From: Shewanella maritima | GTDB lineage: Bacteria > Pseudomonadota > Gammaproteobacteria > Enterobacterales > Shewanellaceae | Direction: 5' to 3' | Assembly (NCBI RefSeq): GCF_004295345.1 | Contig: NZ_CP036200.1 | Coordinates: 1,302,001 to 1,366,000, forward strand | DNA length: 64,000 nt | Shown here: positions 42,330 through 51,632 of the stretch, piece after piece | How the letters are laid out: every line of letters begins with the position of its first letter | How positions within the stretch are numbered: the stretch's first letter is position 1 | Translations under genes and position numbers: made by a program | Notes under the pieces: generated by a model | What the model was told of the DNA's origin: nothing | What the model saw: the letters and a program-made list of their open reading frames with translations, nothing else | The model's database searches: none

Positions 42330-44393
42330 TTAAAAGCGACCTTGGTAGCCTAAAAGCGCTTTTTGCTCCGCCCCAGCGACGACACCTAAGTGCGAGTTGT
42401 GAGCCACAAGATCTTGATTAAGCGCGTTTTCTACTCGAAGATAAACTTGATGCTGCGCGCTAAAGTCATAGCTAGCTGCCACGTTTAGCTTCCACTGTGA
42501 ATCAATTGAATAATCTTCAACTTGGTCATACATGTAACCTATCTCAGATTGATATAGAGCCTGCGCCATTAACGAGAAATCACCCACTACGATACCGGTA
42601 CTAACAAAAGCTTGATGCTCTGGGGTCCAAGGTAAACGCGTTTCAGTGTCTGGGCAGCCACCGTTTGCGCAGGCACTATCATCAAGCTCTGTCTTTGCAT
42701 AGAGATAGTTAGCAATAATTGGCATTGAGAAACTGTCGAATGCGAGTTGATAGTTAACACTCACATCGGCGCCATACACTTTCACATCTTCGATATTTTC
42801 TTGCAGAGTGTGGCCTTCATAACCACACACGACTCCCCACATGCAGCTGAAATGCATGTTATTAAAGTCATGGTAATAAGTAGCTGCATCTATATGCATC
42901 GCGCCGAGAGTATATGCAGCGCTTAGCTCATACTGCATAGCCTCTTGGGCTTTTTGCAGTTTGTTGCCTGCTGATGCTGCCGTCCAGGCACGCTTAGCGT
43001 TTGCTTCAAAACGCCAGCTATCACCTTGATACACTGCGGCAAGTGAAGGTATCCAGCCGTCATCAGAAAAGTCGACATTAGTAATGTCATGGCTCGTAAT
43101 AGAAACCTCACGGGTCACGTTAACGGTTTCGTATGACACGCCAGCTAAAATCTGCCATTTACCATAATTTAACTCGGTATCGACGCCAGCTAGAATGGCA
43201 GTAGCATCGTCTGTGTATGCCTCAACTGTGCTAAAGCTATTACCAGGGGTAAAGCTTAAGTCTTGCCCATAGATCCAATCTTGGTAGCCTAAGCGCATTT
43301 CAGCTTTATCATGGTGATAACGCCCATGATAAATAACCTTATGCTGGCCATATTGGTTAACGCCTTTAGTTTGAATACCAAAGCCATCAAACTCATTATC
43401 TTGTGCCATCGCCCCCAAAGTAAGGTCGACCCCCAAAGGTTGACGCTCAAATAGCGCGAGCCCTGCTAGCAGCGATTTATCAATCACATCACCATTTAAG
43501 TACGCCATTTGTGACGTTTTCTGAGACATACTTTGATAATAGAGATCGGTGTACATCTGGTTACTTGGTGATAACGTTACCTCGTGGGCTAAGGCATAGC
43601 GAGTGCGGCGTTGAGTTTCATTATCAAACTGCGCTACTTGATAACGTTTTTGTGGCTCAAGCTCAAAATCAGCATCAGTCAAACCCAGCAATCCAGCGTC
43701 ATTGTCTTTATCAGAAAATTGAAAACTAAACTCAGTCTTTTGTGGATTTCGCGCCCCAAGTAGGCTGCCAGCACCAACCTTAAACATGATATCGGTATGG
43801 CTATACTGCGCATCTAAGTCACGTGCAATCCCCACATCTTGTTCGGCCTTTTGGTAGTCCACTCCTAGCAACATAGTATATTGCTTAGAGGTACCACTCA
43901 TAATAATGCCACCAGCAAGCTCACTATTTTGCCCTGCTTCCAGGTTGACGATAGTTGCAGTATCAGCGCTACTAACTCTCTTTGACTGGTAGTCAACAAC
44001 GCCGTAGCTGCCTTCACTACCTATGCCTGCTGTAGTCGACTGCTCGACATTGACACTTTGTTGAAAAAATAGATTAGGTGCAATAACAAGATTGGCAGAG
44101 TAAGGAGCTGGTGAGAAGAAAATGCCATCTTGAGTTTGCGCAACACCATTTACTGCGCCGCGATTGACTACAGTATTGGCTTGATAGGAGCTTGCAGGCA
44201 ACACAACCACACCTGATTGCGCCAGTGCCATTTCGGTGCTGCGGTATTGAAACGCTCCCATATCTTGGGTGACATTTACATCTGCGCGGCTCACTTGTTC
44301 TTTTTGTTGCTCTGCGGCATGCGCTAAGGGGGAGTTCACTAATGCCAAAATGGCACACGCGACTGTAGTAAGGCTAAACGGGCGACTAGACAT
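42330..44393 (-). CDS. TonB-dependent outer-membrane receptor, substrate unknown
   Basis: This is a predicted TonB-energised outer-membrane channel. I chose ATG 44393 because GGAGAT lies just upstream; the product (687 residues) then starts with a clean signal peptide (SSRPFSLTTVACAILALVN, cleavage after AHA). The plug contains GVVVLPASSYQ and NLVIAPNLFFQQSVNVEQS, followed by a beta-barrel ending in aromatic F (GYQGRF). A two-Cys loop (CMWGVVCGYEG and CANGGCPD pairs) is present. I cannot assign iron, haem, B12 or another ligand. No transporter genes are adjacent. Confidence 0.85.
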   Translation of the reverse strand: MSSRPFSLTTVACAILALVNSPLAHAAEQQKEQVSRADVNVTQDMGAFQYRSTEMALAQSGVVVLPASSYQANTVVNRGAVNGVAQTQDGIFFSPAPYSANLVIAPNLFFQQSVNVEQSTTAGIGSEGSYGVVDYQSKRVSSADTATIVNLEAGQNSELAGGIIMSGTSKQYTMLLGVDYQKAEQDVGIARDLDAQYSHTDIMFKVGAGSLLGARNPQKTEFSFQFSDKDNDAGLLGLTDADFELEPQKRYQVAQFDNETQRRTRYALAHEVTLSPSNQMYTDLYYQSMSQKTSQMAYLNGDVIDKSLLAGLALFERQPLGVDLTLGAMAQDNEFDGFGIQTKGVNQYGQHKVIYHGRYHHDKAEMRLGYQDWIYGQDLSFTPGNSFSTVEAYTDDATAILAGVDTELNYGKWQILAGVSYETVNVTREVSITSHDITNVDFSDDGWIPSLAAVYQGDSWRFEANAKRAWTAASAGNKLQKAQEAMQYELSAAYTLGAMHIDAATYYHDFNNMHFSCMWGVVCGYEGHTLQENIEDVKVYGADVSVNYQLAFDSFSMPIIANYLYAKTELDDSACANGGCPDTETRLPWTPEHQAFVSTGIVVGDFSLMAQALYQSEIGYMYDQVEDYSIDSQWKLNVAASYDFSAQHQVYLRVENALNQDLVAHNSHLGVVAGAEQKALLGYQGRF

Positions 44394-44558
44394 GATTATC
44401 TCCATATATGTGTCTTTACGCTAAAAGCTTTGAAATTAGAACAATTCTATGAGATTAACCCTAATACAACAATGGTTTCAAACACATATTACAAACTAAA
44501 ATGCTACATTTGAATAACCATTTCCCCGCAGTCGCTCACTATGGTTTTTAAAGGGCAC

Positions 44559-44583
44559 AAAAAAGCGGCTTTCGCCGCTTTTA
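44559..44583 (-). terminator. Terminator after luxS
   Basis: On the minus strand, AAAAGCGGC-GAAA-GCCGCTTTT has further T residues. Confidence 0.85.
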
Positions 44584-44592
44584 GGTTTTAGG

Positions 44593-45102
44593 CTACAGCC
44601 CTTTTAAAATATCATCACTAAGCTTTAAATCGTCATTGCGATTCACGTTAATACCTGATGCGATAATACTTCGAGCAATATCTTGTGCTTGCTCTAGCGA
44701 GTGCATTTCAAAAGTTCCACATTGATACTCGTTTAGCTCTGGAATTTGTGATTGCTCGACTACTTTAAGTACGTCTTCCATCGCTGCTAGCCAGGCTTCT
44801 GCAACGTCAGTTTCAGCAGGCGTGCCGATTAGGCTCATATAAAAACCAGTGCGGCATCCCATAGGAGAAATATCAATAATCTCCACATGGTCACCATTTA
44901 AATGATCACGCATAAAACCGGCAAAAAGGTGCTCCAAAGTATGAATCCCACGCTCACTCAGAATGTCTTGGTTTGGGATACAAAAGCGTAAGTCGAACAC
45001 TGTAATAGTATCGCCTTTAGGCGTACTCATGTGTTTGGCAACGCGCACTGCCGGTGCACTCATCCTAGTATGATCAACAGTAAAGCTATCAAGTAACGGC
45101 AT
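44593..45102 (-). CDS. luxS: S-ribosylhomocysteine lyase LuxS
   Basis: LuxS cleaves S-ribosylhomocysteine to homocysteine and the autoinducer-2 precursor DPD. The 169-residue product begins [13 protein letters not shown]. It carries the metal ligands in [10 protein letters not shown] and [10 protein letters not shown] and the catalytic Cys in [11 protein letters not shown]. It has its own terminator, and the TRAP-type gene upstream is on the same strand with a 109-bp gap. Confidence 0.97.
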   Translation of the reverse strand: MPLLDSFTVDHTRMSAPAVRVAKHMSTPKGDTITVFDLRFCIPNQDILSERGIHTLEHLFAGFMRDHLNGDHVEIIDISPMGCRTGFYMSLIGTPAETDVAEAWLAAMEDVLKVVEQSQIPELNEYQCGTFEMHSLEQAQDIARSIIASGINVNRNDDLKLSDDILKGL

Positions 45103-45211
45103 TGGATTCTCCCAAAAAGTTTTAGTTATTATCCGGATTTAGGTGCTTGCTGCCTTAATTTTTAGGCAGGTAAGATAATAACACTAACGTCTGCTTAGAC
45201 TATTACAAATT

Positions 45212-46306
45212 CTATTCATCTAGCTCAACCATAGCGCCATGAGTGTAATCATAAAACTGTTTAAATAGCTTTTCATGGTGCAAGTATGATTCGCGAACCT
45301 TTGCAAACTGCTCATCACCGCGTCCAACCTTATCTAAAACACCACTGCGTGCTTGTTTAAGCTCGCGTATAACCTCAACCGGAAAAGGTTTAACAATAAC
45401 ATTGTAACGGTTGATAAGCTCAGGCATCGATTGCACGTGTCCATAGGTGTAATCATTTAGCATATCCTGATTAATCGCTCTTGTGGCAATTGTCACTATA
45501 ACTTGCAAATCTTCAGGCAGCTCACTAAAAGCTTGTTCATTGACTAAAAACTCCATTGCGCCGCTCGGCTCATGCCAACCAGGGTAATAATAATATTTAG
45601 CGACCTTATACAAACCCAACCTTTTATCATTATATGGCCCAACCCATTCAGCTGCATCAATCACACCTGTTTGCAATGCTGAAAACAGTTCGCGACCAGC
45701 CAAATTATCATAGGGAATACCGCCAACAGCGCGAAGCACCTCACCACCAAGACCTGGCAGTCGCATCTTTAATCCCTGAAGATCTTCAATCGAATTAATC
45801 TCTTTATTAAACCATCCCCCCATTTGCATACCGGTAAAACCACCGGCAAAAGGGATAACACCGTACGGTTCATAGGTCTCGCGCCACAGTTCCATACCGC
45901 CACCATAGAACAACCAGGTATTCATTTGATCGGCGTTCATACCAAATGGGATTGATGAGAAAAACTGAGCGGCAGGGACCTTGTCTTTCCAATAGTATGC
46001 GGCGCTGTGCCCCATTTGTACCTCACCGTTGCTTACACCATCAAACACTTTTAGTGCAGGCATCACCTCACCCGCGCCATATACCTGAATGTTTAAACGG
46101 CCGTTAGACATTTGATTGACCAGCGTGGCAAAGTTTTCAGCTGCCATACCTAGACCAGGTAAATTTTTAGGCCAAGAAGTAACCAGTCGCCATTCAATTG
46201 CAGGCTCTTTGGTCTCGGTTGCAACTAACACAGGCGCTTTTTGTGGCTTGCAAGACGCTAACAAGCCCAGCGCTAGCATTAATGCAATAAACGGTAACCG
46301 TGACAT
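45212..46306 (-). CDS. TRAP transporter substrate-binding protein (DctP family), lipoprotein, orphan
   Basis: This is a predicted substrate-binding lipoprotein of a TRAP-type uptake system. I chose ATG 46306, with AAGGA seven bases upstream. The product (364 residues) has a lipobox LGLLASC near residue 20. The DctP fold shows in WRLVTSWPKNLPGLG, FFSSIPFGMNADQMNTW and MRLPGLGGEVLRAVGG. No DctQ/DctM membrane genes are in the window, so it must pair with a distant permease or act otherwise. Related proteins bind 2-oxo or aromatic acids; the ligand here is unknown. Confidence 0.88.
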   Translation of the reverse strand: MSRLPFIALMLALGLLASCKPQKAPVLVATETKEPAIEWRLVTSWPKNLPGLGMAAENFATLVNQMSNGRLNIQVYGAGEVMPALKVFDGVSNGEVQMGHSAAYYWKDKVPAAQFFSSIPFGMNADQMNTWLFYGGGMELWRETYEPYGVIPFAGGFTGMQMGGWFNKEINSIEDLQGLKMRLPGLGGEVLRAVGGIPYDNLAGRELFSALQTGVIDAAEWVGPYNDKRLGLYKVAKYYYYPGWHEPSGAMEFLVNEQAFSELPEDLQVIVTIATRAINQDMLNDYTYGHVQSMPELINRYNVIVKPFPVEVIRELKQARSGVLDKVGRGDEQFAKVRESYLHHEKLFKQFYDYTHGAMVELDE

Positions 46307-46386
46307 CCATAATCCTTGGAAGTGGTACATGAAATTAACATAACGCTATTTTCGCCAAACACCAATTTTTAGTCATCATTTTGCAT

Positions 46387-46412
46387 AAAAAAACCTCACA
46401 TAATGTGAGGTT
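46387..46412 (-). terminator. Terminator after bolA
   Basis: AACCTCACA and TGTGAGGTT form a stem with seven T residues on the minus strand. Confidence 0.85.
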
Positions 46413-46445
46413 AGTTAACTAAAGGCGATACAATTACTAATTAAA

Positions 46446-46745
46446 TTAGCCTTTGCAATTTGGTGTACGTGGCACACTTTCTAGCTGCTGCCATTCTTGA
46501 CTGGTGTATGTGTTGATGGACAAAGCGTGTACCCCATTAGCAAGTTCATGTGCCAAGGTGCCGTTTACATCGCGATGACGTGCAATTAAACGCTTACCAT
46601 CAAATGATTCACTGACAATCACCACTTTAAAGTGGGTCTCAGAATTCGGGGGAACGTGATGGCGATTGCTTTCGTTGATCACTTCAAGGTGAGTAGGAGA
46701 AAACGCTTGGTTTAACTTATCAGTAATTTTTTGCTCTACCGACAT
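46446..46745 (-). CDS. bolA: BolA family protein
   Basis: BolA proteins pair with monothiol glutaredoxins in iron-sulfur handling and affect cell shape and stress responses. The 99-residue product (start ATG 46745, SVEQKITDKLNQAF) has the conserved ESNRHHVPPNSETHFKVVIV and the RHRDVNGTLAHEL segment with the conserved His ligand. The longer upstream frame is not conserved. Confidence 0.93.
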   Translation of the reverse strand: MSVEQKITDKLNQAFSPTHLEVINESNRHHVPPNSETHFKVVIVSESFDGKRLIARHRDVNGTLAHELANGVHALSINTYTSQEWQQLESVPRTPNCKG

Positions 46746-46860
46746 AACTAACTCTTTTATTCGTCGTTGCAAGAGCAGGCAGGGTAAATCTTTCAACTTT
46801 AAAGATCAAACTTGTAACCTTATTTAACCTGATAAAAGTGTGAGGAAGCGCCGCTTTTTC

Positions 46861-47526
46861 TTAGTTAAATTTTTGATAAAAATCAGGTTTTATATGCCTA
46901 AAGGTATAGTTAAGCCGCGGCGAATTTACCCGTGCCCGCTTGGGTAATGCATGCTCCCAAGCTTGCTGCATACCGCCATGCATGATCAGTAAGTCTCCTT
47001 CAGCTAACAGATAATTAAATTTCTGCTTAGTCACTTTGTGTCGCACCACAAAATCTCGCGCCGCGCCAAGAGTTAATGACAAAATGGCTGAATCTTTGAC
47101 TATTTCAGGTTCATTATCACTATGCCACCCCATGCAGTCTTGACCATCAACATAATGATTAACCAACACCCCATTGATATGGGTTGCATACTCAGGGAGC
47201 TTCTGTGTAAGCAGTAATCGAATTTTTGCTAACTCTTGCGGCCAAGGCAAAGCGCGGATAAGTGAGCCCGAGTATTTGTAATCACAGCCGCTATCTGCAA
47301 ACCAAACTTGAGTGCGCGGTATTGGGTGATATTTGCCAAATACCTGAATCACGATTTTCTCTAACGGGTAATTCTGACTTTCTTGCCACAGCAGCTGACA
47401 CAGCTTTGGCGGCAGAAACTGCTTTATCAAGGTTACGGGCGGGGATTCATGTTGGGTCAATGTAGACTCACTTAGGTCATTCGCTGCTTTTAAGTTCAGT
47501 ACGAGCCGCAGTTGCGCTAAGCGCAC
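46861..47526 (-). CDS. AlkB-like 2-oxoglutarate/Fe(II) dioxygenase
   Basis: This is a predicted DNA or RNA dealkylation enzyme. The 221-residue product has the Fe-binding HxD in GWHSDNE, the distal His in AWEHALPKR, and the 2-oxoglutarate Arg motif RLNYTFR near the C-terminus. FGKYHPIPRTQVWF and INGVLVNHYVDGQD resemble ALKBH2/3-type proteins. The start is uncertain because the first 30 residues are not obviously conserved. No ada/alkA neighbours are seen. Confidence 0.9.
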   Translation of the reverse strand: MRLAQLRLVLNLKAANDLSESTLTQHESPPVTLIKQFLPPKLCQLLWQESQNYPLEKIVIQVFGKYHPIPRTQVWFADSGCDYKYSGSLIRALPWPQELAKIRLLLTQKLPEYATHINGVLVNHYVDGQDCMGWHSDNEPEIVKDSAILSLTLGAARDFVVRHKVTKQKFNYLLAEGDLLIMHGGMQQAWEHALPKRARVNSPRLNYTFRHIKPDFYQKFN

Positions 47527-47705
47527 GGCTTTGGAATAAAGAAACCCATGACATAAATTGTCAATTTATGTTTCAGTCTATAGTTGCTAGTGGCAAAGCG
47601 CTATATAGTTTTAAATTAGCATGGGTTAATTTTGTTGTGTGATGCCTAATTAGGTCTTAGTACCACTAATTAACTGTGCATGACCAACTATTTCAAAGGA
47701 GTGAC

Positions 47706-48524
47706 TTGCGCGTGGAAACCAAAATACCTAACGCACCTGAATCGGCAAACGTGTCAGCAGAAGCTGAGTCAAATAATGACATCACCGCGCAAATAGATGT
47801 TGCTGCAGCTAACCACGTGTCTGAGCCTGTCGCTGCTGAGGTATATGACCATGGACATTTGCAAGCGAGCGGCGAATGGAGCCAATTAACCGAGCTGCAA
47901 CTAACACCTGTTGACAGCCAATATGCCAAGTCGGTCCTACTCACCACTGCACCAATTGCGCTGCTAGTGTTAGTCATCATCGGCGCAATATTAGTTGCGG
48001 CTCAACCTCCACTAATTATGGCAATGATTATCGCTAGCTGCGCTTTCATACTGGCACTGCTTGTTACAACGGCCATTTATAAACAAGCAAAAACCTATTG
48101 CTATGGCGTGTTTAACAAAGAGTTCGTTATGCGCGAAGGGTTATTCTGGATAAGTACCACAGCCCTTCCCTATACGCGCTTACAACATGCAAACATTAGC
48201 CAAGGACCAATCGAGCGCAAGTTTAACCTAGTTACGCTAAAGTGCTTTAGCGCCGGAAGTGGCTCTGCAGAAATCGACCTTCCAGGCCTAAACGCACAAG
48301 AGGCCGAGCATCTACGCCAACATATATTGCACTGCGCTACAGCTCAAGCGCCTGCAACCGAAGAGGTTTATATATCACCAGCGAGCATTTGTACCAGCGA
48401 ACCTAACACAACGGCAGATAAAGCTACAGACAACCTGCTTGAAGACGATCTCGATCCCCTCCAAGTTATTGAAATCGATCATAGTGAGACTAAACGTACA
48501 GATACTCCTAAGGAGGGTCAATGA
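47706..48524 (+). CDS. PH-domain (bPH2/DUF304) membrane protein, YdbS-like
   Basis: The product has two membrane helices (about residues 75-95 and 100-125) and a cytosolic bPH2 domain containing TALPYTRLQHANISQGPIER, the DUF304 signature. An acidic Ala-rich stretch before the helices and a long acidic tail flank it, which is longer than usual. The ORF could start at 47676, but AAAGGAG lies inside that extension, so TTG 47706 or GTG 47712 is more likely. The stop overlaps the next gene's ATG by four bases (ATGA), so the two are translationally coupled. Function unknown. Confidence 0.82.
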   Translation: MRVETKIPNAPESANVSAEAESNNDITAQIDVAAANHVSEPVAAEVYDHGHLQASGEWSQLTELQLTPVDSQYAKSVLLTTAPIALLVLVIIGAILVAAQPPLIMAMIIASCAFILALLVTTAIYKQAKTYCYGVFNKEFVMREGLFWISTTALPYTRLQHANISQGPIERKFNLVTLKCFSAGSGSAEIDLPGLNAQEAEHLRQHILHCATAQAPATEEVYISPASICTSEPNTTADKATDNLLEDDLDPLQVIEIDHSETKRTDTPKEGQ

Positions 48525-50131
48525 ACCCTCAGGTTTCTAGCAAAAACGACTCTGCTCAAGAGCCTTTAACCGACAAAAACGACACCTATCAGCAGCCACC
48601 AGAAAAGAGCGCTGAGTGGCAAGCACTGTCAGCATGGTCAATTATTAGCAACGTGGTTTCCACACTTAAAGTCTTGCTATCTAATGGTTACGCCATCATT
48701 CCTATTGTTTATACCGGTTGGCAAAAGGGCTTTAGTTTACAATGGTCAATCGCGGTAATCAGTGTACTAACGCTGTTAATTACCCTGTCTGCGCTCATTG
48801 AATGGCGCAAATTTCGTTATCGCATTCAAGGCAATCAATTAGAAGTTAAAAAAGGCTTATTGTTTACTAAGAAAAACGAAATACCACTTAATAAAATCCA
48901 GAACGTGCGCTTTGAGCAGCCTTTTTACTTTAGGCCAATGGATCTCGCTACCTTAGTGGTGGAGACGGCTGGATCGAAAAAAGATGAAGCGGCACTAGCT
49001 GCACTTGATCGCAAGTTAGCGCAAAGTTTAAAAGCGCGGCTACTGAAAAAGCCATCAATAACAAACGACACCCATCAAGTAGGCAGACAAGACAACAGTG
49101 CTGACGATCAAGCGCGCGACTTGCAAGATGGTAAGCTCATTGCGACCCGCAGTTTAAAGCAACTTGTAACTTATGGCTTATACCAGAACAACTTCATCTG
49201 GTTTGCAATTGTAGCAGGTCCTATCGCTGGGCAAATTCAATGGGAAGAAATCGCTAAGAACCCGCTAGTGGGTGAGGTATTTTCCTGGTTTGCTTTACAT
49301 ACCTCGCATAATGTGGGCTTGCAGCTGCTAACCTTCTTTGGTCTGTTATTTATGTTTTACGCGGTGATTTCGTTAATTTCGGTGATTGCTGCGGTACTAA
49401 AATACCATCCTTATCAGCTAAAGCTGCTAAACAGAACATTGCAACGCAGTGGTGGCGTTATTTCTCACCAGCAAGATGCGCTAAAAACTCACCGAATTCA
49501 GGTTATTCAATTTGAACAACCAGCGCTTGCTAGGGTGATTGGTCGCTGGACCTTGTTTTTTAAACAGGTTGCAGGTCAAGAGATAGAGGAGAGAACCAAG
49601 CAAAATATGCTAGTGCCATGTGTGAGTAATAGCGAGATTGCTCCGCTTATCGCCAACCTACCTGAAGTTAAAGATCAAAAAATTACTATTCCCGAGCGGT
49701 TTATTGGCATTCATATCACCTGGTTTTATCGCCGTGTTCAACTAGCCATAATCCCTGCCACCATCTTTTCAATGTTTCATTTATTTATTCCCGATGGTCC
49801 ACCTATATTCAACTGGTTTTGGGGCGCCACAATAGTTGTAATTGGTTTGCTTTACCTGCGATACCGCCAATGGGGATACTGGATTAATGACAATGTTGTC
49901 TGGCAGCACACAGGTTTAATCGGCCAAAACTGGAAACGCATTCCGTATAATAAGATTCAGAGTGTCAAAGTGACCCAAACTCGCACTCAAAAACGCGCAG
50001 GTTTGGCTTACATCGAACTTGGTCTCGCTAGTGGCACACTAACCTTGCCATATGTACCAGAGAGCGTTGCCCAAACAATCGTCACGCGATCGCTAAGTAA
50101 AACCGTAAATGATCACAATAACTGGATTTAA
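48521..50131 (+). CDS. PH-domain membrane protein, YdbT-like
   Basis: The 536-residue product has several membrane helix pairs and three bPH2/DUF304 domains. The signatures are EIPLNKIQNVRFEQPFYFRP (near 130), ALKTHRIQVIQFEQPALAR (near 325) and RIPYNKIQSVKVTQTRTQKR (near 485). This is the YdbT type that partners YdbS in many bacteria, such as Bacillus, where the pair has been linked to resistance to antimicrobial compounds. The role here is not known. Confidence 0.85.
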   Translation: MNPQVSSKNDSAQEPLTDKNDTYQQPPEKSAEWQALSAWSIISNVVSTLKVLLSNGYAIIPIVYTGWQKGFSLQWSIAVISVLTLLITLSALIEWRKFRYRIQGNQLEVKKGLLFTKKNEIPLNKIQNVRFEQPFYFRPMDLATLVVETAGSKKDEAALAALDRKLAQSLKARLLKKPSITNDTHQVGRQDNSADDQARDLQDGKLIATRSLKQLVTYGLYQNNFIWFAIVAGPIAGQIQWEEIAKNPLVGEVFSWFALHTSHNVGLQLLTFFGLLFMFYAVISLISVIAAVLKYHPYQLKLLNRTLQRSGGVISHQQDALKTHRIQVIQFEQPALARVIGRWTLFFKQVAGQEIEERTKQNMLVPCVSNSEIAPLIANLPEVKDQKITIPERFIGIHITWFYRRVQLAIIPATIFSMFHLFIPDGPPIFNWFWGATIVVIGLLYLRYRQWGYWINDNVVWQHTGLIGQNWKRIPYNKIQSVKVTQTRTQKRAGLAYIELGLASGTLTLPYVPESVAQTIVTRSLSKTVNDHNNWI

Positions 50132-50228
50132 CCTGGTCAGCTTGTACGAGATTTAGGGTAAGTATAAGGCTAATACTGCCAACCCTGTTCAGCGAAAGTA
50201 ACCAAAACAAGAAAGAGACAACTGTAAA

Positions 50229-50777
50229 ATGAATAACTCAATGACTGCCCAACACATTATTGATTTTTGGTTCAAGCAAATCACCCCTGCGCAATGGTGG
50301 CAAAAAGATGATGAATTCGATAAAGCCATCATTAGGCAATTTGGATCACTGTTAGCGCAAGCTGAAGCAGGGGAATTGGCCCACTGGCGAGAGTCTGTTA
50401 TTGGCCGCTTAGCTGAAGTGATTGTGCTGGATCAGTTTTCGCGCAACGCTTATCGAGACACGCCTAAAGCGTTTGCCAACGATTCAATGGCGCTAACTCT
50501 GGCGCAATATGCGGTGGCGCAAGACGACTTAATGGCACTAAGCAATGAACAGGCTCCTTTTTTAATCATGCCTTATATGCACAGCGAGTCTGCACTTATC
50601 CACGAGCAAGCTGTACCTTTGTTTGAGAAATACGCCAAGGGCAACCTTGATTTTGAATTGAAGCACAAGGTGATAATTGATGAATTTGGCCGCTACCCGC
50701 ACCGCAATCAAATCCTTGGCCGTGAATCTTCAGCTGCTGAGATAAGCTTTTTAACTCAGCCTGGTTCGAGCTTTTAG
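50229..50777 (+). CDS. DUF924 family protein
   Basis: The 182-residue product has the family features: N-terminal IDFWFKQITPAQWWQKDDEFD, RLAEVIVLDQFSRNAYRDTP near residue 65, a helical TPR-like core, and the C-terminal IIDEFGRYPHRNQILGRES. The molecular function is unknown. A terminator follows. It is 97 bp after the YdbT-like gene and may be separate. Confidence 0.88.
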   Translation: MNNSMTAQHIIDFWFKQITPAQWWQKDDEFDKAIIRQFGSLLAQAEAGELAHWRESVIGRLAEVIVLDQFSRNAYRDTPKAFANDSMALTLAQYAVAQDDLMALSNEQAPFLIMPYMHSESALIHEQAVPLFEKYAKGNLDFELKHKVIIDEFGRYPHRNQILGRESSAAEISFLTQPGSSF

Positions 50778-50831
50778 CGCCTAGCTTTTAACACCTACTC
50801 TCTACCGCCCAACATTCTGGGCACGAATAAT

Positions 50832-50857
50832 AAGAGCAGCCAATTGGCTGCTCTTTG
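50832..50857 (+). terminator. Terminator after the DUF924 gene
   Basis: AAGAGCAGCCAA is a perfect 12-base arm with TTGGCTGCTCTT, followed by TG and T residues. It may be bidirectional for uspA. Confidence 0.8.
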
Positions 50858-50906
50858 TTTAACGGTTACTAGGGCCTGCTTTTCAACAAAGCTGCAGGGT
50901 TGTGGT

Positions 50907-51338
50907 TTACTTAACGACCAGTACCGGGCATTTTGCTTGGTTTGCCACAGCTTCCGCGACATTGTCATGCAGAAAATGCGCTAAGCCGCTACGCCCATGG
51001 CTGGCTATCACCACCATACCAATATCGCCACCATTAGCCTCAGCCACAATTTCCTCAGTTGCATCGCCGCGACGGATCAAAGTTTCCACCTTAAGATCTG
51101 TGTTTAGCTCCTCAAGTAAAGCATGCATTTTTTCGGCTGCAGCCTTCTCCATACTGGCTGCGAGCTCTTCCGGCGTAATCGCCAAAATCATGTAGTTCTC
51201 ATCACCTAATGGCTGGTCAACCACATGCAAAATACGGATCCCAACTTGATAAAGGTTAGCCATTTCAATTGCATAACGCAGCGCATGTGAAGCCGTCTCT
51301 GAGAAGTCAGTAGGCCATAAAATTGTCTTAGTACGCAT
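50907..51338 (-). CDS. Universal stress protein (UspA family)
   Basis: The 143-residue product is a single Usp domain: N-terminal KTILWPTDFSETA, the ATP-binding type loop VIASHGRSGLAHFLHDNVAE, and C-terminal CPVLVVK. The G-2x-G-9x-G(S/T) pattern is only partly kept, so ATP binding is uncertain. A CRP/FNR-like site lies 63 bp upstream. Confidence 0.92.
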   Translation of the reverse strand: MRTKTILWPTDFSETASHALRYAIEMANLYQVGIRILHVVDQPLGDENYMILAITPEELAASMEKAAAEKMHALLEELNTDLKVETLIRRGDATEEIVAEANGGDIGMVVIASHGRSGLAHFLHDNVAEAVANQAKCPVLVVK

Positions 51339-51400
51339 ACACCCTCCTTAAGTTCAACCGCTTGTCTATCATCAGTGTAGTAGGCATTTCAGTATTCCAC

Positions 51401-51416
51401 TGTGATCTAGCTCAAA
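51401..51416 (-). promoter_or_regulatory. CRP/FNR-family site upstream of uspA
   Basis: TGTGATCTAGCTCAAA (reverse TTTGAGCTAGATCACA) differs from the palindromic CRP site TGTGATCTAGATCACA at two positions. It lies 63-78 bp upstream of uspA. Confidence 0.5.
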
Positions 51417-51450
51417 GCAGGTTGACATGTTCAAAAAAAACACACAAACT

Positions 51451-51472
51451 AAACCGACTAATCAGTCGGTTT
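51451..51472 (+). promoter_or_regulatory. Palindromic operator candidate for the TetR/aldehyde dehydrogenase unit
   Basis: AAACCGACT-N4-AGTCGGTTT is a perfect palindrome with nine-base arms, about 160 bp upstream of the aldehyde dehydrogenase. TTGACA lies 24 bp before it. No gene ends here, so it is unlikely to be a terminator. ACCGACT-type palindromes are typical of TetR-family operators, and a TetR gene follows the dehydrogenase. Confidence 0.5.
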
Positions 51473-51632
51473 TATGTTTTTACTCATTAATAGCTTGTAG
51501 CTACCGGCTTAAAAGCAAAGCTTGCAACAGAGCATAAACCTAAGACTGTCATCGCGCCGACTATTGTAATCAATGGTGCACATAACTCTTGTATCCACCA
51601 ATGCGGATACCTAGCAGAAACAGGGTCTTACT

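Noticed and set aside
50870..50900. AGGGCCTGC-containing fragment resembling the 53-kb element end
   Set aside because: The match is short, has mismatches and lacks a second inverted end.
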